From NCBI RefSeq assembly GCF_000429925.1, contig NZ_AUCU01000008.1, forward strand, positions 141,877 through 205,876: 64,000 nucleotides of DNA, written 5' to 3'. A program made the translations under genes and the position numbers. Each line of letters begins with the position of its first letter. Within the stretch, counting starts at the first letter, position 1. The stretch is from Desulfatirhabdium butyrativorans DSM 18734. GTDB lineage: Bacteria; Desulfobacterota; Desulfobacteria; Desulfobacterales; Desulfatirhabdiaceae. A model generated the notes under the pieces. It searched no databases. It was not told the DNA's origin and saw nothing but the letters and a program-made list of their open reading frames with translations. Below, one piece after another: positions 27,293 to 37,273 of this stretch.

Positions 27293-28867
27293 ATGCAAGT
27301 TCCAATGTCGCCAGTCAGAATTCTTCGTCGAGCTGTCAAGTTGTATCCCCATAAAACGGCAATCGTCGATGGGAACCTCCGGTTTTCCTACCTGGAACTT
27401 CAGGACAGGGTCAACCAGGTCACGCATGCATTGACGAAACTCGGCATATCCGAACGGGGGCGGGTTGCCATCCTGGATTACAATACGCACCGCTATATGG
27501 AAATGTACTACGGGATGGCGCAGTCCAGCCGGGCGCTGCTTCCTCTGAACACACGACTGTCCGCAGAGGAATATGCCTATATCCTGAATGACGCGGAGGC
27601 TGAATGCCTGATATTTCACGCCGATTACAAGCCCTTGATTGAAAAGATCCTCCAGTCCGTCAAGACGGTCAAAACGTATGTCATCTGCGATGGGCAGGCC
27701 GACCGGAACTGGATTTCCCAGGATTATGAGGCCATGCTTTCAGAGGCTTCCAATGAACCCGTAAATTATGAGCCGCCTGACGAGAACGACATGCTGAATC
27801 TCTACTATACCAGCGGAACGACGGGTCGGCCGAAGGGCGTTGTGCTCACGCACCGGAATATCTACGCCAATGCATTGACAACGATCATTTCCTTCAAACT
27901 GGACGATACGACGGTCTGGTACCATATCGCTCCTCTTTTTCATCTTGCAGACGCCTTCTTCGCCTGGTCGGTCACCTTTCAGGGGGGCAGACATGTCATG
28001 CAGCGGCAGTTCAACCCGAAAGCTGTTCTGCAAACCATCCAGAAGGAGCATATTACTTCCTGCATGATGGTGCCCACGATGATCAACTTCATTTTGAACG
28101 AACCCGATCTGGACAGCTATGATCTGGCATCCCTGCAATGGATCATGGTCGGGGGAGCGCCCATGTCGCCGGCAAATGCCCAAAGAATGATGGAACGCCT
28201 CGGTTGCCGCTACATATCCGGTTATGGGTTGACGGAGACATGCCCGCTGCTGACGGTTGGCAACATCAAGGATACGCTGAGCGGCGAATCCGATGAGGTC
28301 AAAATGAAGTATCTGACCCGGACCGGACTGGAAGTCGTTGGCGTCGATCTGAGAGTGGTTGACGTCAACGGCGTGGACGTTCCCTGGGATGGCAAAACGG
28401 TAGGTGAAATCATCGCCAGGGGGGACAATGTCATGAAGCAATATTGGAACCTTCCCGGTGAAACGCAAAACGCCATTCGTGACGGGTATTTCCATACCGG
28501 TGATCTGGCCAATGTGGATTCCGAAGGATATATTCTGATTGTTGACCGGGCCAAGGACATCATCATCAGCGGCGGTGAGAACGTGGCCTCTGTCGAGATC
28601 GAGAACGTGGTCTATTCACATCCGGATGTGCTCGAATGCGCAGTGATCGCCTATCCGGATGACAAATGGGGGGAAGTACCCAAATTGCTGGTTGTCCTGA
28701 AGCCGGGCAGGCAACTCGATACGCCACAAATCGTGCAGTACTGCAAAGAGCGGCTCGCTGCGTTTAAGGTCCCCAAACACGTTGAATTTGTATCCGAACT
28801 GCCCAAAACGGGTTCCGGTAAAATCCTCAAGGGCGAACTCAGAAAGGTCTTTGGGGCCAGGCCATAG
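27293..28867 (+). CDS. FadD-type AMP-forming acyl-CoA synthetase
   Basis: The 524-residue ANL-family ligase has a good AAAGGAG site before ATG 27293. Motifs: LYYTSGTTGRPKGVVLTH (about 175), YISGYGLTETCPLL (A5, about 305), YFHTGDLANVDSEGYILIVDRAKDIIISGGENVASVEIE (A7-A8, about 400-440), and LPKTGSGKILKGELRK with the A10 lysine at the C-terminus. This is the pattern of medium/long-chain or aryl acyl-CoA ligases. The substrate is not decided by sequence. It is divergent to an ACP gene, so acyl-ACP formation is an alternative to acyl-CoA formation. Confidence 0.9.
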   Translation: MQVPMSPVRILRRAVKLYPHKTAIVDGNLRFSYLELQDRVNQVTHALTKLGISERGRVAILDYNTHRYMEMYYGMAQSSRALLPLNTRLSAEEYAYILNDAEAECLIFHADYKPLIEKILQSVKTVKTYVICDGQADRNWISQDYEAMLSEASNEPVNYEPPDENDMLNLYYTSGTTGRPKGVVLTHRNIYANALTTIISFKLDDTTVWYHIAPLFHLADAFFAWSVTFQGGRHVMQRQFNPKAVLQTIQKEHITSCMMVPTMINFILNEPDLDSYDLASLQWIMVGGAPMSPANAQRMMERLGCRYISGYGLTETCPLLTVGNIKDTLSGESDEVKMKYLTRTGLEVVGVDLRVVDVNGVDVPWDGKTVGEIIARGDNVMKQYWNLPGETQNAIRDGYFHTGDLANVDSEGYILIVDRAKDIIISGGENVASVEIENVVYSHPDVLECAVIAYPDDKWGEVPKLLVVLKPGRQLDTPQIVQYCKERLAAFKVPKHVEFVSELPKTGSGKILKGELRKVFGARP

Positions 28868-29234
28868 AAAATCCGGTCGTTCACCGAATAATTTGTGCCT
28901 GAACGGAAAATCCCTATTCGGAGCAGCGCGCCGCCTGCGGGCAGGTAATTTTGCGATACAGCGTGAAATCCTGCGGAACACAGGACTGCCGCCCGATATC
29001 GTAAGGGCCGGGCGGGTCCGGATCCGTCCAGAAAAGCCGAATCCAATGAATGAGGGGTTTATATCGAGACTTCTCCTGGAGAACGCCCGGCCCAATCACG
29101 CCTTTGGCGTGATCTCCGGCGGCTTCAGACAAGTTTCCGCTGCATCGCAAAACAGCCCGCCCTCCGGCTCGGGTTGTATCCAAAACGGGTTTTCCGTTCA
29201 GGCACCAGATAGGAAGTGAGTATCCGATTCTATC
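28868..29234. repeat. Repeat A copy split by a second repeat (family F)
   Basis: GTGCCTGAACGGAAAATCCC opens at 28893 and the matching end GGGTTTTCCGTTCAGGCAC closes near 29207, but the usual 124-bp unit is expanded to about 315 bp. The inserted part ends with GCCCGGCCCAATCACGCC and TTTGGCGTGATCTCCGGCGG (29087-29124), a block that occurs again at 57499-57537. Thus one repeat family appears inserted into another. Confidence 0.85.
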
Positions 29235-30128
29235 ATGAACAGACGGCAGCGCAGATTCTGGTTGAAGGAAAATCTCTGGCGTTTTTTGCTGCGTGTCATG
29301 CACAGTTTCAGAAGAAACCAGGGTTTCTTGCTGGCTGGTGCCGTGTCCTATTATACGCTGCTGTCCATTGTACCCCTGTCGATTCTTGCGCCTATTGTTC
29401 TGGCGCATTTCATCGATGAGCACCAGTTGATTCAAACCTTGTCGACCTATCTGGGGATGATGATTCCGGGTTATGCGGATACGTTGATTGGACAGGTACA
29501 GACTTTTCTTGACCATCGCCATGTTGTCGGCATCATCGGTTTTATCGGCATGTTGTTTTTCAGCTCGCTTGCTTTTTCCATGCTGGAAAAGGCCATGTTT
29601 GTGATTTTTGTCAGGCCGGATACGATCTATCGCCGCTACTTTCTGGTTTCGGCAATTCTTCCCTATGTGTATATCGTTGTGATGGGGATCGGCATGGCGG
29701 TGGCGACGTTTGTGGTGGGCGCAGTCGAGAGACTGGAAACCCGGCATTTGTCCATTCTCAACTGGAATGTGGATCTTGGCGGCACGACCGGGGTGGTGCT
29801 GTATATGCTGGGGATCATTGGCGAGGTATTGATGCTTACATCCATCTATCTGGTGATGCCCGTGGTGCGTGTCCGGATTCGTTATGCACTCATTGGCGGA
29901 ATCACTGCCGCGATATTGTGGGAGATTACCCGCCGGGTGCTGATCTGGTATTACGCAGCCATATCCATCGTGAATGTGATCTATGGTTCCATTGCCACAA
30001 CGGTTGTGGCGCTTCTCAGTATTGAGGTTGTCACCATCATCCTGCTGCTTGGCGCGCAGGTTATTGCAGAGCTGGAGCACAGCCATGACAAACCTGCGGA
30101 TGGGAAACATGCCGGATTCGGGCTATGA
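29235..30128 (+). CDS. YihY/BrkB-family inner membrane protein
   Basis: A 297-residue membrane protein with about six hydrophobic segments. The signature FRRNQGFLLAGAVSYYTLLSIVPLSILAPIVL at the N-terminus is typical for the YihY/virulence factor BrkB family, as are the spacing of the later helices (VVGIIGFIGMLFFSSLAFSML) and the Arg-rich cytoplasmic turn VVRVRIRYALIGGITAAILWEITRR. Despite an old name as ribonuclease BN, the function is not known; a transport role is suspected for the family. It is convergent with the P-type ATPase. Confidence 0.85.
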   Translation: MNRRQRRFWLKENLWRFLLRVMHSFRRNQGFLLAGAVSYYTLLSIVPLSILAPIVLAHFIDEHQLIQTLSTYLGMMIPGYADTLIGQVQTFLDHRHVVGIIGFIGMLFFSSLAFSMLEKAMFVIFVRPDTIYRRYFLVSAILPYVYIVVMGIGMAVATFVVGAVERLETRHLSILNWNVDLGGTTGVVLYMLGIIGEVLMLTSIYLVMPVVRVRIRYALIGGITAAILWEITRRVLIWYYAAISIVNVIYGSIATTVVALLSIEVVTIILLLGAQVIAELEHSHDKPADGKHAGFGL

Positions 30129-30261
30129 AGCTTTTGGCGAAGAATGGGCGTTTCCCCGGATGCTCGAAATCCGATGAACTCGACAAGAGTGTCGAAATAG
30201 CCCATTTCGTCATTGCAGGAAAACGCGATGCATCCGCTCTTATCCAGCAGGGAGCAGCCCC

Positions 30262-32931
30262 TCAAGGTTGTTTCAAAAACCGTCTTTTCACGAATTTCTC
30301 GATTTCCACAACCACGAAGATGACGCAGGACAGGGCCAGGGTGATGCACAGTTCGGTGGCTGTGAGGGGCTGTGTCTTGAAAATGGGGTTCAGAAAAGGC
30401 ACATAAATAGTCGCCAGTTGCATGATCAAGGTGAAAACAACACTGAAAAACAGGAACCGGTTGGACATGACGCCCTGTTTGAACAGGGATTGGGTTTCCG
30501 AACGGATTGCCATGACATGGCCGAGCTGGGCCAGACAGAGTACCGTAAAGACCATCGTTTGCCAGTGAGCGTCTCCGACATGGATGGACCATGCCTGGCA
30601 GCCCAGCGTAATGCCGCCCATCAGAAGCCCCACCCAGACGGCATGGATTCCGAGGCCATGCGCGAAAATGCTTTCCTTCGGATGGCGGGGCGACCGTTTC
30701 ATGATACCCTCTTCCGCAGGTTCCATGGAGAGGGCCAGGGCGGGCAGACCGTCCGTGGCCAGGTTGATCCAGAGGATATGGATCGGCAGCAGGGGGATGG
30801 GCAAACCGAGAAAAGGGGCGAGAAACAGGGTCCAGATTTCGCCGGAGTTTGACGTCATCAGGTATTTCACGAATTTCCGGATGTTGTCGTAAATTTTCCG
30901 GCCTTCGCGTACGGCCTTCAGGATGGTGGCGAAGTTATCGTCCAGCAGGATCATGTCCGCCGCTTCCTTGGAGACGTCGGTTCCGGTAACCCCCATCGCC
31001 ACGCCGATATCGGCGCTCTTCAGCGCGGGGGCGTCGTTGACCCCATCGCCCGTCATGGCGACAAACTGGCCTTTGTCCTGAAGTGCCTTGACGATCTTGA
31101 GCTTCTGCTCCGGCGCTACGCGCGCATACACCCGGATATGCTCGACCTTCTGTTCAAATGCCTCCATGGAAAGCGCTTCCAGCTCCCGGCCCGTCATGAC
31201 GGCGTCCGAATCATCATCCATCAATCCAATGCGCCGGGCAATGGATGACGCCGTGAGCGGATGATCTCCGGTAATCATGACCGGCCGGATGCCCGCTGCT
31301 TTGCAGAGGCCAACCGCTTCTCTGGCTTCTTCTCTCGGAGGATCGAGCAGCCCCACAAGACCGAGCAGGATCAACCCGCTTTCAGCCGCCTGCGGCCTCA
31401 GGGGTTCGGGCGGGGCGTCCCACTGCTTCATGCACAGACAAAGAACCCGCATGCCATCGCTGGCCATGGCCTCGTTGATGCGCTCGATCCCGGAATCGAC
31501 GGGTTTCACGCCATCCCGTGTCCATACGCCGCTCACTTGCGGCAGGAGGATATCCAGGGCGCCCTTGGTGAAGGAGATATAGGGAGGAGCTTCTTCGGGC
31601 CCCGTCGAAAGGCGTTTGTGCAAGGTGCTCATGCACTTGCGCTCGGAGTCGAACGGGATTTCGGCGATTCTCGGAAAGATGGCTTCCAGCTCTTTCCTGT
31701 CGAACCCATGACGGGCGGCAATGTCGTATAGGGCGATTTCCGTGGGATCGCCGATGAAACGATTGTCCTGGTCCAGTTGCGCATCGTTGCTCAAGGCGAG
31801 AGCGCTCATCAGATGTCGCCAGACGGGGCTTTGGCTGGCGAGCCGTTCGATCGCATCGCCTGCCTGGATGTCTGCGGATTGGATCAGGGTTCCGTCCGCA
31901 TAGATTTCATCGACGCTCATCTGGTTCATCGTGAGGGTTCCCGTTTTATCCGAGCAGATGAAGGTCACGGATCCAAGTGTCTCGACGGCCGGCAGCTTTC
32001 GAACCAGGGCGTTTTGAGCGACCATGCGTTTGGCGCCCAGAGCGAGAGAAATGGTGATGACGGCAGGCAGTGCTTCCGGGATAGCGGCAACGGCGAGGGA
32101 AATGGCTGTGAGCAGCATCAGCAGGGGATCCACGCCCCGCAGGATGCCCGTAAGGAAAACGATTGCGCAGATGATCAGCACGGCAATGGCCAGCTTGCGC
32201 CCGAAGACGGCGAGCCTCTTTTGCAGCGGGGTTTTGATTTCTTCCTGTTCCTGGAGCATGCCGGCAATTTTGCCCAGTTCCGTGTCCATACCGGTTGCCG
32301 TTACGACACAACGGGCCCGCCCGTATGTTGCAAAAGTGCCCCGATAGGCCATATTCTTTCGATCTCCCAGGGACAGGGCTTCATCGAGGGTCGGATCGGC
32401 ATGTTTTTCGACGGGAACCGACTCTCCGGTCAATGCCGCCTCATCGACGCGCAGATTGGCCGCCTCCACGATGCGCATGTCTGCAGGAACGATTTTGCCG
32501 GCCTCCAGCAGCACGACATCGCCGGTGACGACTTCTCTGGCGGGAATCGTGGCCGGGCTGCCGCCGCGGATAACGGTTGCGGAGGCTCCCGCCATTTTCT
32601 GCAGGGCTTCCATCGCTTTTTCCGCCCGATATTCCTGGATGAAACCGATGGCGGCGTTCAGGATGAGGATGACGGCAATGGCGATCGTATCGGAAAGCTC
32701 GCCGATAAAGCCGGAGATGACAGCGGCGACCATCAGCACCAGAATCATGAAATCCTTGAACTGGTCGATGAACATCATGAATGGGGATTTCTGTTTCTTT
32801 TCGATCAGTTCATTCGGGCCTTGCCGCTCCAGCCGCAAGGATGCTTCCTGCTGGCTGATTCCCTGCGGCGTGGAGTTCATCAAGCGATAAATTTCTTCAA
32901 TTTCTTTCTGATGCCAAATCGGTTCTTCCAT
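30262..32931 (-). CDS. P-type cation-transporting ATPase (P2A-like, calcium-type)
   Basis: From the ATG at 32931 (GGAAGAG upstream) the pump has 889 residues. Landmarks: N-terminal cation ATPase segment, TGES loop ([13 protein letters not shown]), PEALP in M4 ([11 protein letters not shown]), the phosphorylated Asp328 in [21 protein letters not shown] (nucleotide domain), [26 protein letters not shown], and M5-M6 with NSGEIWTLF and [21 protein letters not shown] with N/D in M6 fits P2A calcium or related cation pumps, which expel or store divalent cations. The reading frame stays open for another 145 codons upstream, across the hexamer array at 32987-33092, but this is judged non-coding. Confidence 0.93.
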   Translation of the reverse strand: MEEPIWHQKEIEEIYRLMNSTPQGISQQEASLRLERQGPNELIEKKQKSPFMMFIDQFKDFMILVLMVAAVISGFIGELSDTIAIAVILILNAAIGFIQEYRAEKAMEALQKMAGASATVIRGGSPATIPAREVVTGDVVLLEAGKIVPADMRIVEAANLRVDEAALTGESVPVEKHADPTLDEALSLGDRKNMAYRGTFATYGRARCVVTATGMDTELGKIAGMLQEQEEIKTPLQKRLAVFGRKLAIAVLIICAIVFLTGILRGVDPLLMLLTAISLAVAAIPEALPAVITISLALGAKRMVAQNALVRKLPAVETLGSVTFICSDKTGTLTMNQMSVDEIYADGTLIQSADIQAGDAIERLASQSPVWRHLMSALALSNDAQLDQDNRFIGDPTEIALYDIAARHGFDRKELEAIFPRIAEIPFDSERKCMSTLHKRLSTGPEEAPPYISFTKGALDILLPQVSGVWTRDGVKPVDSGIERINEAMASDGMRVLCLCMKQWDAPPEPLRPQAAESGLILLGLVGLLDPPREEAREAVGLCKAAGIRPVMITGDHPLTASSIARRIGLMDDDSDAVMTGRELEALSMEAFEQKVEHIRVYARVAPEQKLKIVKALQDKGQFVAMTGDGVNDAPALKSADIGVAMGVTGTDVSKEAADMILLDDNFATILKAVREGRKIYDNIRKFVKYLMTSNSGEIWTLFLAPFLGLPIPLLPIHILWINLATDGLPALALSMEPAEEGIMKRSPRHPKESIFAHGLGIHAVWVGLLMGGITLGCQAWSIHVGDAHWQTMVFTVLCLAQLGHVMAIRSETQSLFKQGVMSNRFLFFSVVFTLIMQLATIYVPFLNPIFKTQPLTATELCITLALSCVIFVVVEIEKFVKRRFLKQP

Positions 32932-33469
32932 GTTCTCTTCCGGCTTGTATTGAAATGCCATTTCACAGAATAGCGGTGAATCCTTTTCGTAATCGTCGTC
33001 GCTATCGCTATCGTTGTCGTTGTCGCTATCGTTGTCGTTGTCGCTATCGTTGTCGCTATCGTTGTCGTAATCGTAGTCGTAATCGTAATCGAATTCCCGA
33101 AACCACAAACCGGGGCGGCGAAATTTCCATCTCCTGGGAGAGTGTTCTCCGCAGTATCGCAAAACAGCCTTTTCGCCTTCCTGCGTTATGCGAAGAGCCA
33201 ATTGCAAAACCAGCCTATTTTGTGCCTGAGCGATGCCAATGGGAAACGTACCACAGAAAGCCTCAGGCAGAAAAGAGAAATAGACGGAACGCATGGTTCC
33301 ATGATCTCCGGCTTGTAATCCGCGGCCTTGATTGCCGATTGGAATTCTTTTACAGTTCAAACGCACAGATCAGCGCCCGATCCCCCTGCAATAAAATGTC
33401 CCATCGCAGGAAGCGCTTCCCGAAATGTTTTCGGATTTTTTTCAGAACCCTTCATGTTTCGGAGCGAAG
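32932..33469. other. 538-bp divergent intergenic region
   Basis: Between the divergent P-type ATPase and glycosidase genes lie the hexamer array (32987-33092), then text including GCAAAACAGCCTTTTCGCC and AGCCAATTGCAAAACCAGCC (33192-33211, an end motif shared with repeat C elements), and a weak repeat A end (GTGCCTGAGCG near 33221). No gene is supported in the remainder. Confidence 0.6.
32987..33092. repeat. Hexamer tandem array upstream of the P-type ATPase
   Basis: About 17 imperfect units of (T/C)CG(T/C)(T/A)(A/G)-like hexamers on the plus strand (TCGTAA, TCGTTG, TCGCTA), arranged in runs: TCGTAA-like units flank blocks of TCGCTA and TCGTTG. Read on the minus strand it would give an all Asp/Asn/Ser/Tyr run. 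It ends at an EcoRI-like GAATTC. Such a repeat is prone to copy number change; it lies 56 bp from the ATPase start and could alter promoter spacing. Confidence 0.9.
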
Positions 33470-35848
33470 ATGAAAGCGATCAGCAATCGATTGTTTACGG
33501 TATCATTCAGCCCGGAAACGGGAAAAATGGATATCCTGCGCCATGATGGCCGGATTCTTCTCAGGCAGGCTGCCACCCGGGCAAATGCGGGGAGGGGGAA
33601 GACATCGACGGCAGATGCGGTGTATGCCCATACGGTTGCGCTCAACCATGTGAAGGATCGGTTTGGCAACGGAAAACAACTGATCCGGATTTCGAGGGAT
33701 CGGACAACCATGCTCGATTTCCGGATCACCGTCACCCTCTACGATGGGTTGAACGCCGTTTTCATCGATTCCGCCTGTCAAAACCCATCCGGAAAACCCG
33801 TCATCATCAGAAGCATCGAACCCGTCTGCGCCATTTCGGAAATCGGCGCATCCCTGCACTGGCCATCGGCTGAAACCGTCCTTACCAATGGCCCCATGTA
33901 TTATGATGCCGGAACGATCCACCATTTGGGCGATGACTTCAAGGAACCCCAGCCCTATGGCCCGATCAAGGGGGGCGCTCTGTCGCCGGAGTTTCCGTAT
34001 CCATCCCCGAAGCGGATCAGGAGCTGGTGGCATGCGGGCCTGTTCGGCGGCTATCACCGGGAAGCGCTTGTTTGCGGCTTCATCGAAAATGCAACCGGTT
34101 TGGGCCAGATCGTTCTGGGCCAAACCGGATCGGAAGACTTCTCGCTGTTTACCGAATCGGTCTTTGCCGAGGGCACTGAATTGGGCCCCGGCCAAATGAT
34201 CTCGGCCGGGACATTCGTCTTCCATGTTGGCCCGGACCCGTATGCCGCCCTGGAGGGATACGCCGATATTATGGGCATTGCCAACAATGCCCGCCATCAT
34301 GCCATTGTCAACGGATGGTGCAGCTGGTTTTACACCTATGAATGGATTTCGGAAGAAGAGGTCCTCCGAAACGCTGTCTACGCTGCGCGTTATCTGAAAC
34401 CCTTCGGTCTGGAATATGTCCAGATCGATGAGGGATTTCAGCGCTATCATGGCGAATGGGAGGGCAACGAGCGCTTTCCGCATGGCATGAAGTGGCTTGC
34501 CGACCGGATCAAGGATTATGGCCTGAAACCGGGCATCTGGCTGGCGCCCTTCATCATTTCCGAACCGACGGAAGTGTTCCGGAAACATCCGGACTGGCTG
34601 CTGCAGAATGCCGAAGGTGAGCCCATGCGTGTCGGGCCCTGGCCATCGGAAGAGAGCGAATGGGCAAGAAATGAAGTCCCGAAGCGATATTGCCTCGATA
34701 TTTCACACCCCGAAGCGCAGAAATGGTTTTACGACCTGTTCGATACCGTCGCCAACCGGTGGGGCTATGAAATGTTCAAAATCGATTTTGTGGCATGGTC
34801 CGTTCTTTCGGCACAGCGGTATCATGATACCGCCTTTACGCCGGCCATGGCTTATCGAAAGGGAATGCAGATCATCCGGGACGCGATCGGCCCCCACAAA
34901 CACATCAACGATTGCGGCCCCGGTCCGGTTACGGTGGGTTTGATCGACAGCATGCGCATCGAGCTGGATCAGAATTACGGTTTCTCCGAGGCCGCATGGA
35001 AACAATATTTCCTGGATGCTTCCAGCAGCGCCCCGGCTGCGGCAAAACGCTACGGTTTTCACCGAAGAACCTGGATCAATGACGCCGATCATGTGTGCAT
35101 GCAATTGCTCCCCCTGCCGCAGGCCCAGGCGGCGGCCACCCTGATTGCACTCAGCGGGGGCAATGTCATCTCGGGAGATCGCCTGGCGGATCTCGATCCT
35201 TCAAGGCTCGAAATTCTGCGCAAGGTGTTTCCTTCCTGCGGGGAGGCGGCCCGGCCGATCGATCTGCTGGACAGTGACCGCCATACCATATTTGCGTTAC
35301 GCATCCGGAAATCTTTCGGCGAGTGGACAGTCCTGGGCTGCTTCAACCCGAGCCTCACGGAGACGGTCCTGAAATCGATCCCGCTTGACCGGCTTGGATT
35401 GAGTCCGAAAAAAACCTTCATTGCCTACGATTTCTGGATGGAGCGGCTTTTTGGCGAAATTACCGGAAGCCTCGAATTGACTGTGCAGCCCGGAAGCGTC
35501 ACCTTGCTGGCCCTGCATGAAAAGAAGGCTGTTCCCCAGGTGATTTCGACCGACAGGCATGTTCTGCAGGGTGCATTCGAGACGGAGGATGTCCGATGGA
35601 TCGATGCCACCGGAACATTGCGGGGAATATCCGCCGGGGTGAGGGATTCTGCTTATAACGTAATGATTTATCAGCCTGAAGCGATCCAGTGGACGCAAGG
35701 GGGCCGGTCTCTGTACAGGGATTTTGACCATTACTCCGTCAAACCGGTCGGCTCCCATCTGCTTCGGGTCAGGCTGAAATTCAAGGAGATGGAGAAGATT
35801 CGCTGGGAAATCCCTTTCAATCGTAATTTCGGATTGGACGCGGCATGA
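33470..35848 (+). CDS. GH36/alpha-galactosidase-like glycoside hydrolase
   Basis: The start ATG 33470 is preceded by GGAGCGA; the protein has 792 residues. An N-terminal beta-rich domain (1-280) is followed by a TIM-barrel of clan GH-D type: VNGWCSWFYTYEWISEEEVLRNA, LEYVQIDEGFQRYHGEWEGN, LKPGIWLAPFIISEPTEVFRKHPDWLL, and YEMFKIDFVAW, whose Asp439 occupies the nucleophile place. HINDCGPGPVTVGLIDSMRIELD is in the acid/base region. These enzymes hydrolyse or transfer alpha-galactosyl residues; this one is distant enough that another sugar is possible. No signal peptide is evident, so it should act in the cytoplasm. The SdpI-like gene overlaps its stop (ATGA). Confidence 0.82.
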   Translation: MKAISNRLFTVSFSPETGKMDILRHDGRILLRQAATRANAGRGKTSTADAVYAHTVALNHVKDRFGNGKQLIRISRDRTTMLDFRITVTLYDGLNAVFIDSACQNPSGKPVIIRSIEPVCAISEIGASLHWPSAETVLTNGPMYYDAGTIHHLGDDFKEPQPYGPIKGGALSPEFPYPSPKRIRSWWHAGLFGGYHREALVCGFIENATGLGQIVLGQTGSEDFSLFTESVFAEGTELGPGQMISAGTFVFHVGPDPYAALEGYADIMGIANNARHHAIVNGWCSWFYTYEWISEEEVLRNAVYAARYLKPFGLEYVQIDEGFQRYHGEWEGNERFPHGMKWLADRIKDYGLKPGIWLAPFIISEPTEVFRKHPDWLLQNAEGEPMRVGPWPSEESEWARNEVPKRYCLDISHPEAQKWFYDLFDTVANRWGYEMFKIDFVAWSVLSAQRYHDTAFTPAMAYRKGMQIIRDAIGPHKHINDCGPGPVTVGLIDSMRIELDQNYGFSEAAWKQYFLDASSSAPAAAKRYGFHRRTWINDADHVCMQLLPLPQAQAAATLIALSGGNVISGDRLADLDPSRLEILRKVFPSCGEAARPIDLLDSDRHTIFALRIRKSFGEWTVLGCFNPSLTETVLKSIPLDRLGLSPKKTFIAYDFWMERLFGEITGSLELTVQPGSVTLLALHEKKAVPQVISTDRHVLQGAFETEDVRWIDATGTLRGISAGVRDSAYNVMIYQPEAIQWTQGGRSLYRDFDHYSVKPVGSHLLRVRLKFKEMEKIRWEIPFNRNFGLDAA

Positions 35849-36171
35849 TCGAGCAACCCTTTGCCATTCCTTCCGCCATCTTTTTCATCCTTGCCGTACC
35901 GCTCATGCTCGGGCTTGTTCCAAGGAATCGGTACTACGGCGTTCGGACAGTCCGAACACTCTCGGATGACAAGATCTGGTATCGCACCAATCGAATTGCG
36001 GGTGGGGCGGTGATGCTCGCAAGCATCATATACGGAGCTGTGGTCATGGTGATGCCCTATCACCGATCTTCGAGTGGCAATTTGGGGACGTGGGGCGTGC
36101 ACCTTGCGGCGTTTGTCGTTCCGCTCGCGATTGGGCTGTGGGTGGCGGCACGGTCGGCAAGGGGCCGCTGA
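35845..36171 (+). CDS. SdpI-like membrane protein
   Basis: A 108-residue protein with three hydrophobic segments and the SdpI-family core RNRYYGVRTVRTLSDDKIWYRTNRIAGG between helices 1 and 2. SdpI of Bacillus gives immunity to a killing peptide, but most homologues, including short ones like this, have no known role. The start codon overlaps the stop of the glycosidase gene (ATGA), indicating coupled translation; why a glycosidase should pair with it is unclear. Confidence 0.75.
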   Translation: MIEQPFAIPSAIFFILAVPLMLGLVPRNRYYGVRTVRTLSDDKIWYRTNRIAGGAVMLASIIYGAVVMVMPYHRSSSGNLGTWGVHLAAFVVPLAIGLWVAARSARGR

Positions 36172-36280
36172 CGCACAGGCAGGAACAGGCAACGCGTGAT
36201 CCCCGGGGCATGGTGCCTGTGGCCGATACGCCCGATGTGCTGGCTGCCCCTGGGGCCAGACGAGCGGGATTCCGTCGCGC

Positions 36281-37189
36281 TCAGGGAAGTCGATCCACAA
36301 CGAATCTTTCCGAGACTTGAGAGACCTTGCTGGGAGAGACATTCAGGAATTCGGCGATTTTCGATGGTTCTTGCCCCTGCCGGATCAACTGATAGATCTG
36401 CAGGTCTTTGCCCGACAACCGGCTCAGGCGCGGGCTCCGGCGGGAGATGAAGGGTGATGTCACTTCTTTCAGGTTCGTTTCGATAATGTCGATACACATG
36501 GCTTGTGTCGGGGTAAGTCCGGTTGACTTCAATTTTTCGATATAGGGCAGAACAAAGTCCCGAACATTGGCAATGACATCCATTTCCACATCGATCAGAT
36601 CCTGCCTGCGTTTTTCCGCAAGCCGCGCCAGCGCCCGATTCGATTCCTCCAGATTTTCGGAGGCTTTTTCCAAACGGGCCTCCTTTTCCCTCAGCTTCTG
36701 ATTCAACCGATCCTGCTCCCCGATTTGTTCCCGCAGTTTCTCGTTGATTCGCCGGATTTCATCGGTTCTTTCCTGAACCAGGGTTTCCAGATGGTTGTTG
36801 ATGCGGTCAAGTTCCTGCTCCAGCCGGTGCTTGTGCAGCGCGATTTCAATAATGGGCTTGAAATAGTCCGGATGAAACGGTTTGGGGAGATAACCGTACG
36901 GCCCAAGCGCTTTGGCCCTCAGTGTATATTCATCGGATGGGTAGGCGGTCATGAAAATTACGGGAATGGGTCTGCTTTCCCGAATCATGGTCGCGGCCTC
37001 GATACCGTCCGTGCCATCGGGCAGTTTGATGTCCATCAGAATGAGATCGGGTTTGCAATCGAGCGCCATCGAAACGGCTTCTTTTCCGCCGGTGGCGATG
37101 CCAACAACCGCATATCCCATCGTTGTCAGGATTTCCTCGAGCTGGGTGGCGATAATGGCTTCATCATCCACAATCATCAGCCGAATCAT
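36281..37189 (-). CDS. Response regulator: receiver, coiled coil, LuxR-like helix-turn-helix
   Basis: In 302 residues: an N-terminal receiver (VDDE at 8-10, phospho-acceptor Asp53 in LILMDIKLPDG, Thr in FMTAYPSDEY, Lys in YLPKPF), a long heptad-rich coiled coil (about 125-200), and a C-terminal GerE-like region with LSGKDLQIYQLIRQGQEPSKIAEFLNVSPSKVSQ. The coiled coil suggests dimers. The receiver-coil arrangement resembles regulators that pair with PAS kinases in Desulfobacterota. No kinase is directly next to it. It is probably a DNA-binding regulator of unknown targets; the HTH lacks some typical LuxR residues. Confidence 0.82.
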   Translation of the reverse strand: MIRLMIVDDEAIIATQLEEILTTMGYAVVGIATGGKEAVSMALDCKPDLILMDIKLPDGTDGIEAATMIRESRPIPVIFMTAYPSDEYTLRAKALGPYGYLPKPFHPDYFKPIIEIALHKHRLEQELDRINNHLETLVQERTDEIRRINEKLREQIGEQDRLNQKLREKEARLEKASENLEESNRALARLAEKRRQDLIDVEMDVIANVRDFVLPYIEKLKSTGLTPTQAMCIDIIETNLKEVTSPFISRRSPRLSRLSGKDLQIYQLIRQGQEPSKIAEFLNVSPSKVSQVSERFVVDRLP

Positions 37190-37273
37190 GGCATCAAACC
37201 TCGCAGGTTGGTATCGGCCAAACAGGAAACCGGTTTTTCGGAATGGCGTACAGATCGGGGCACAGATGGAAAA

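Noticed and set aside
32987..33092. CRISPR array
   Set aside because: Six-base units without spacers; no cas genes in the window.
32932..33366. N-terminal extension of the P-type ATPase with an Asp/Asn/Tyr/Ser run
   Set aside because: The run is the hexamer array; the family N-terminus and a ribosome-binding site are at 32931.
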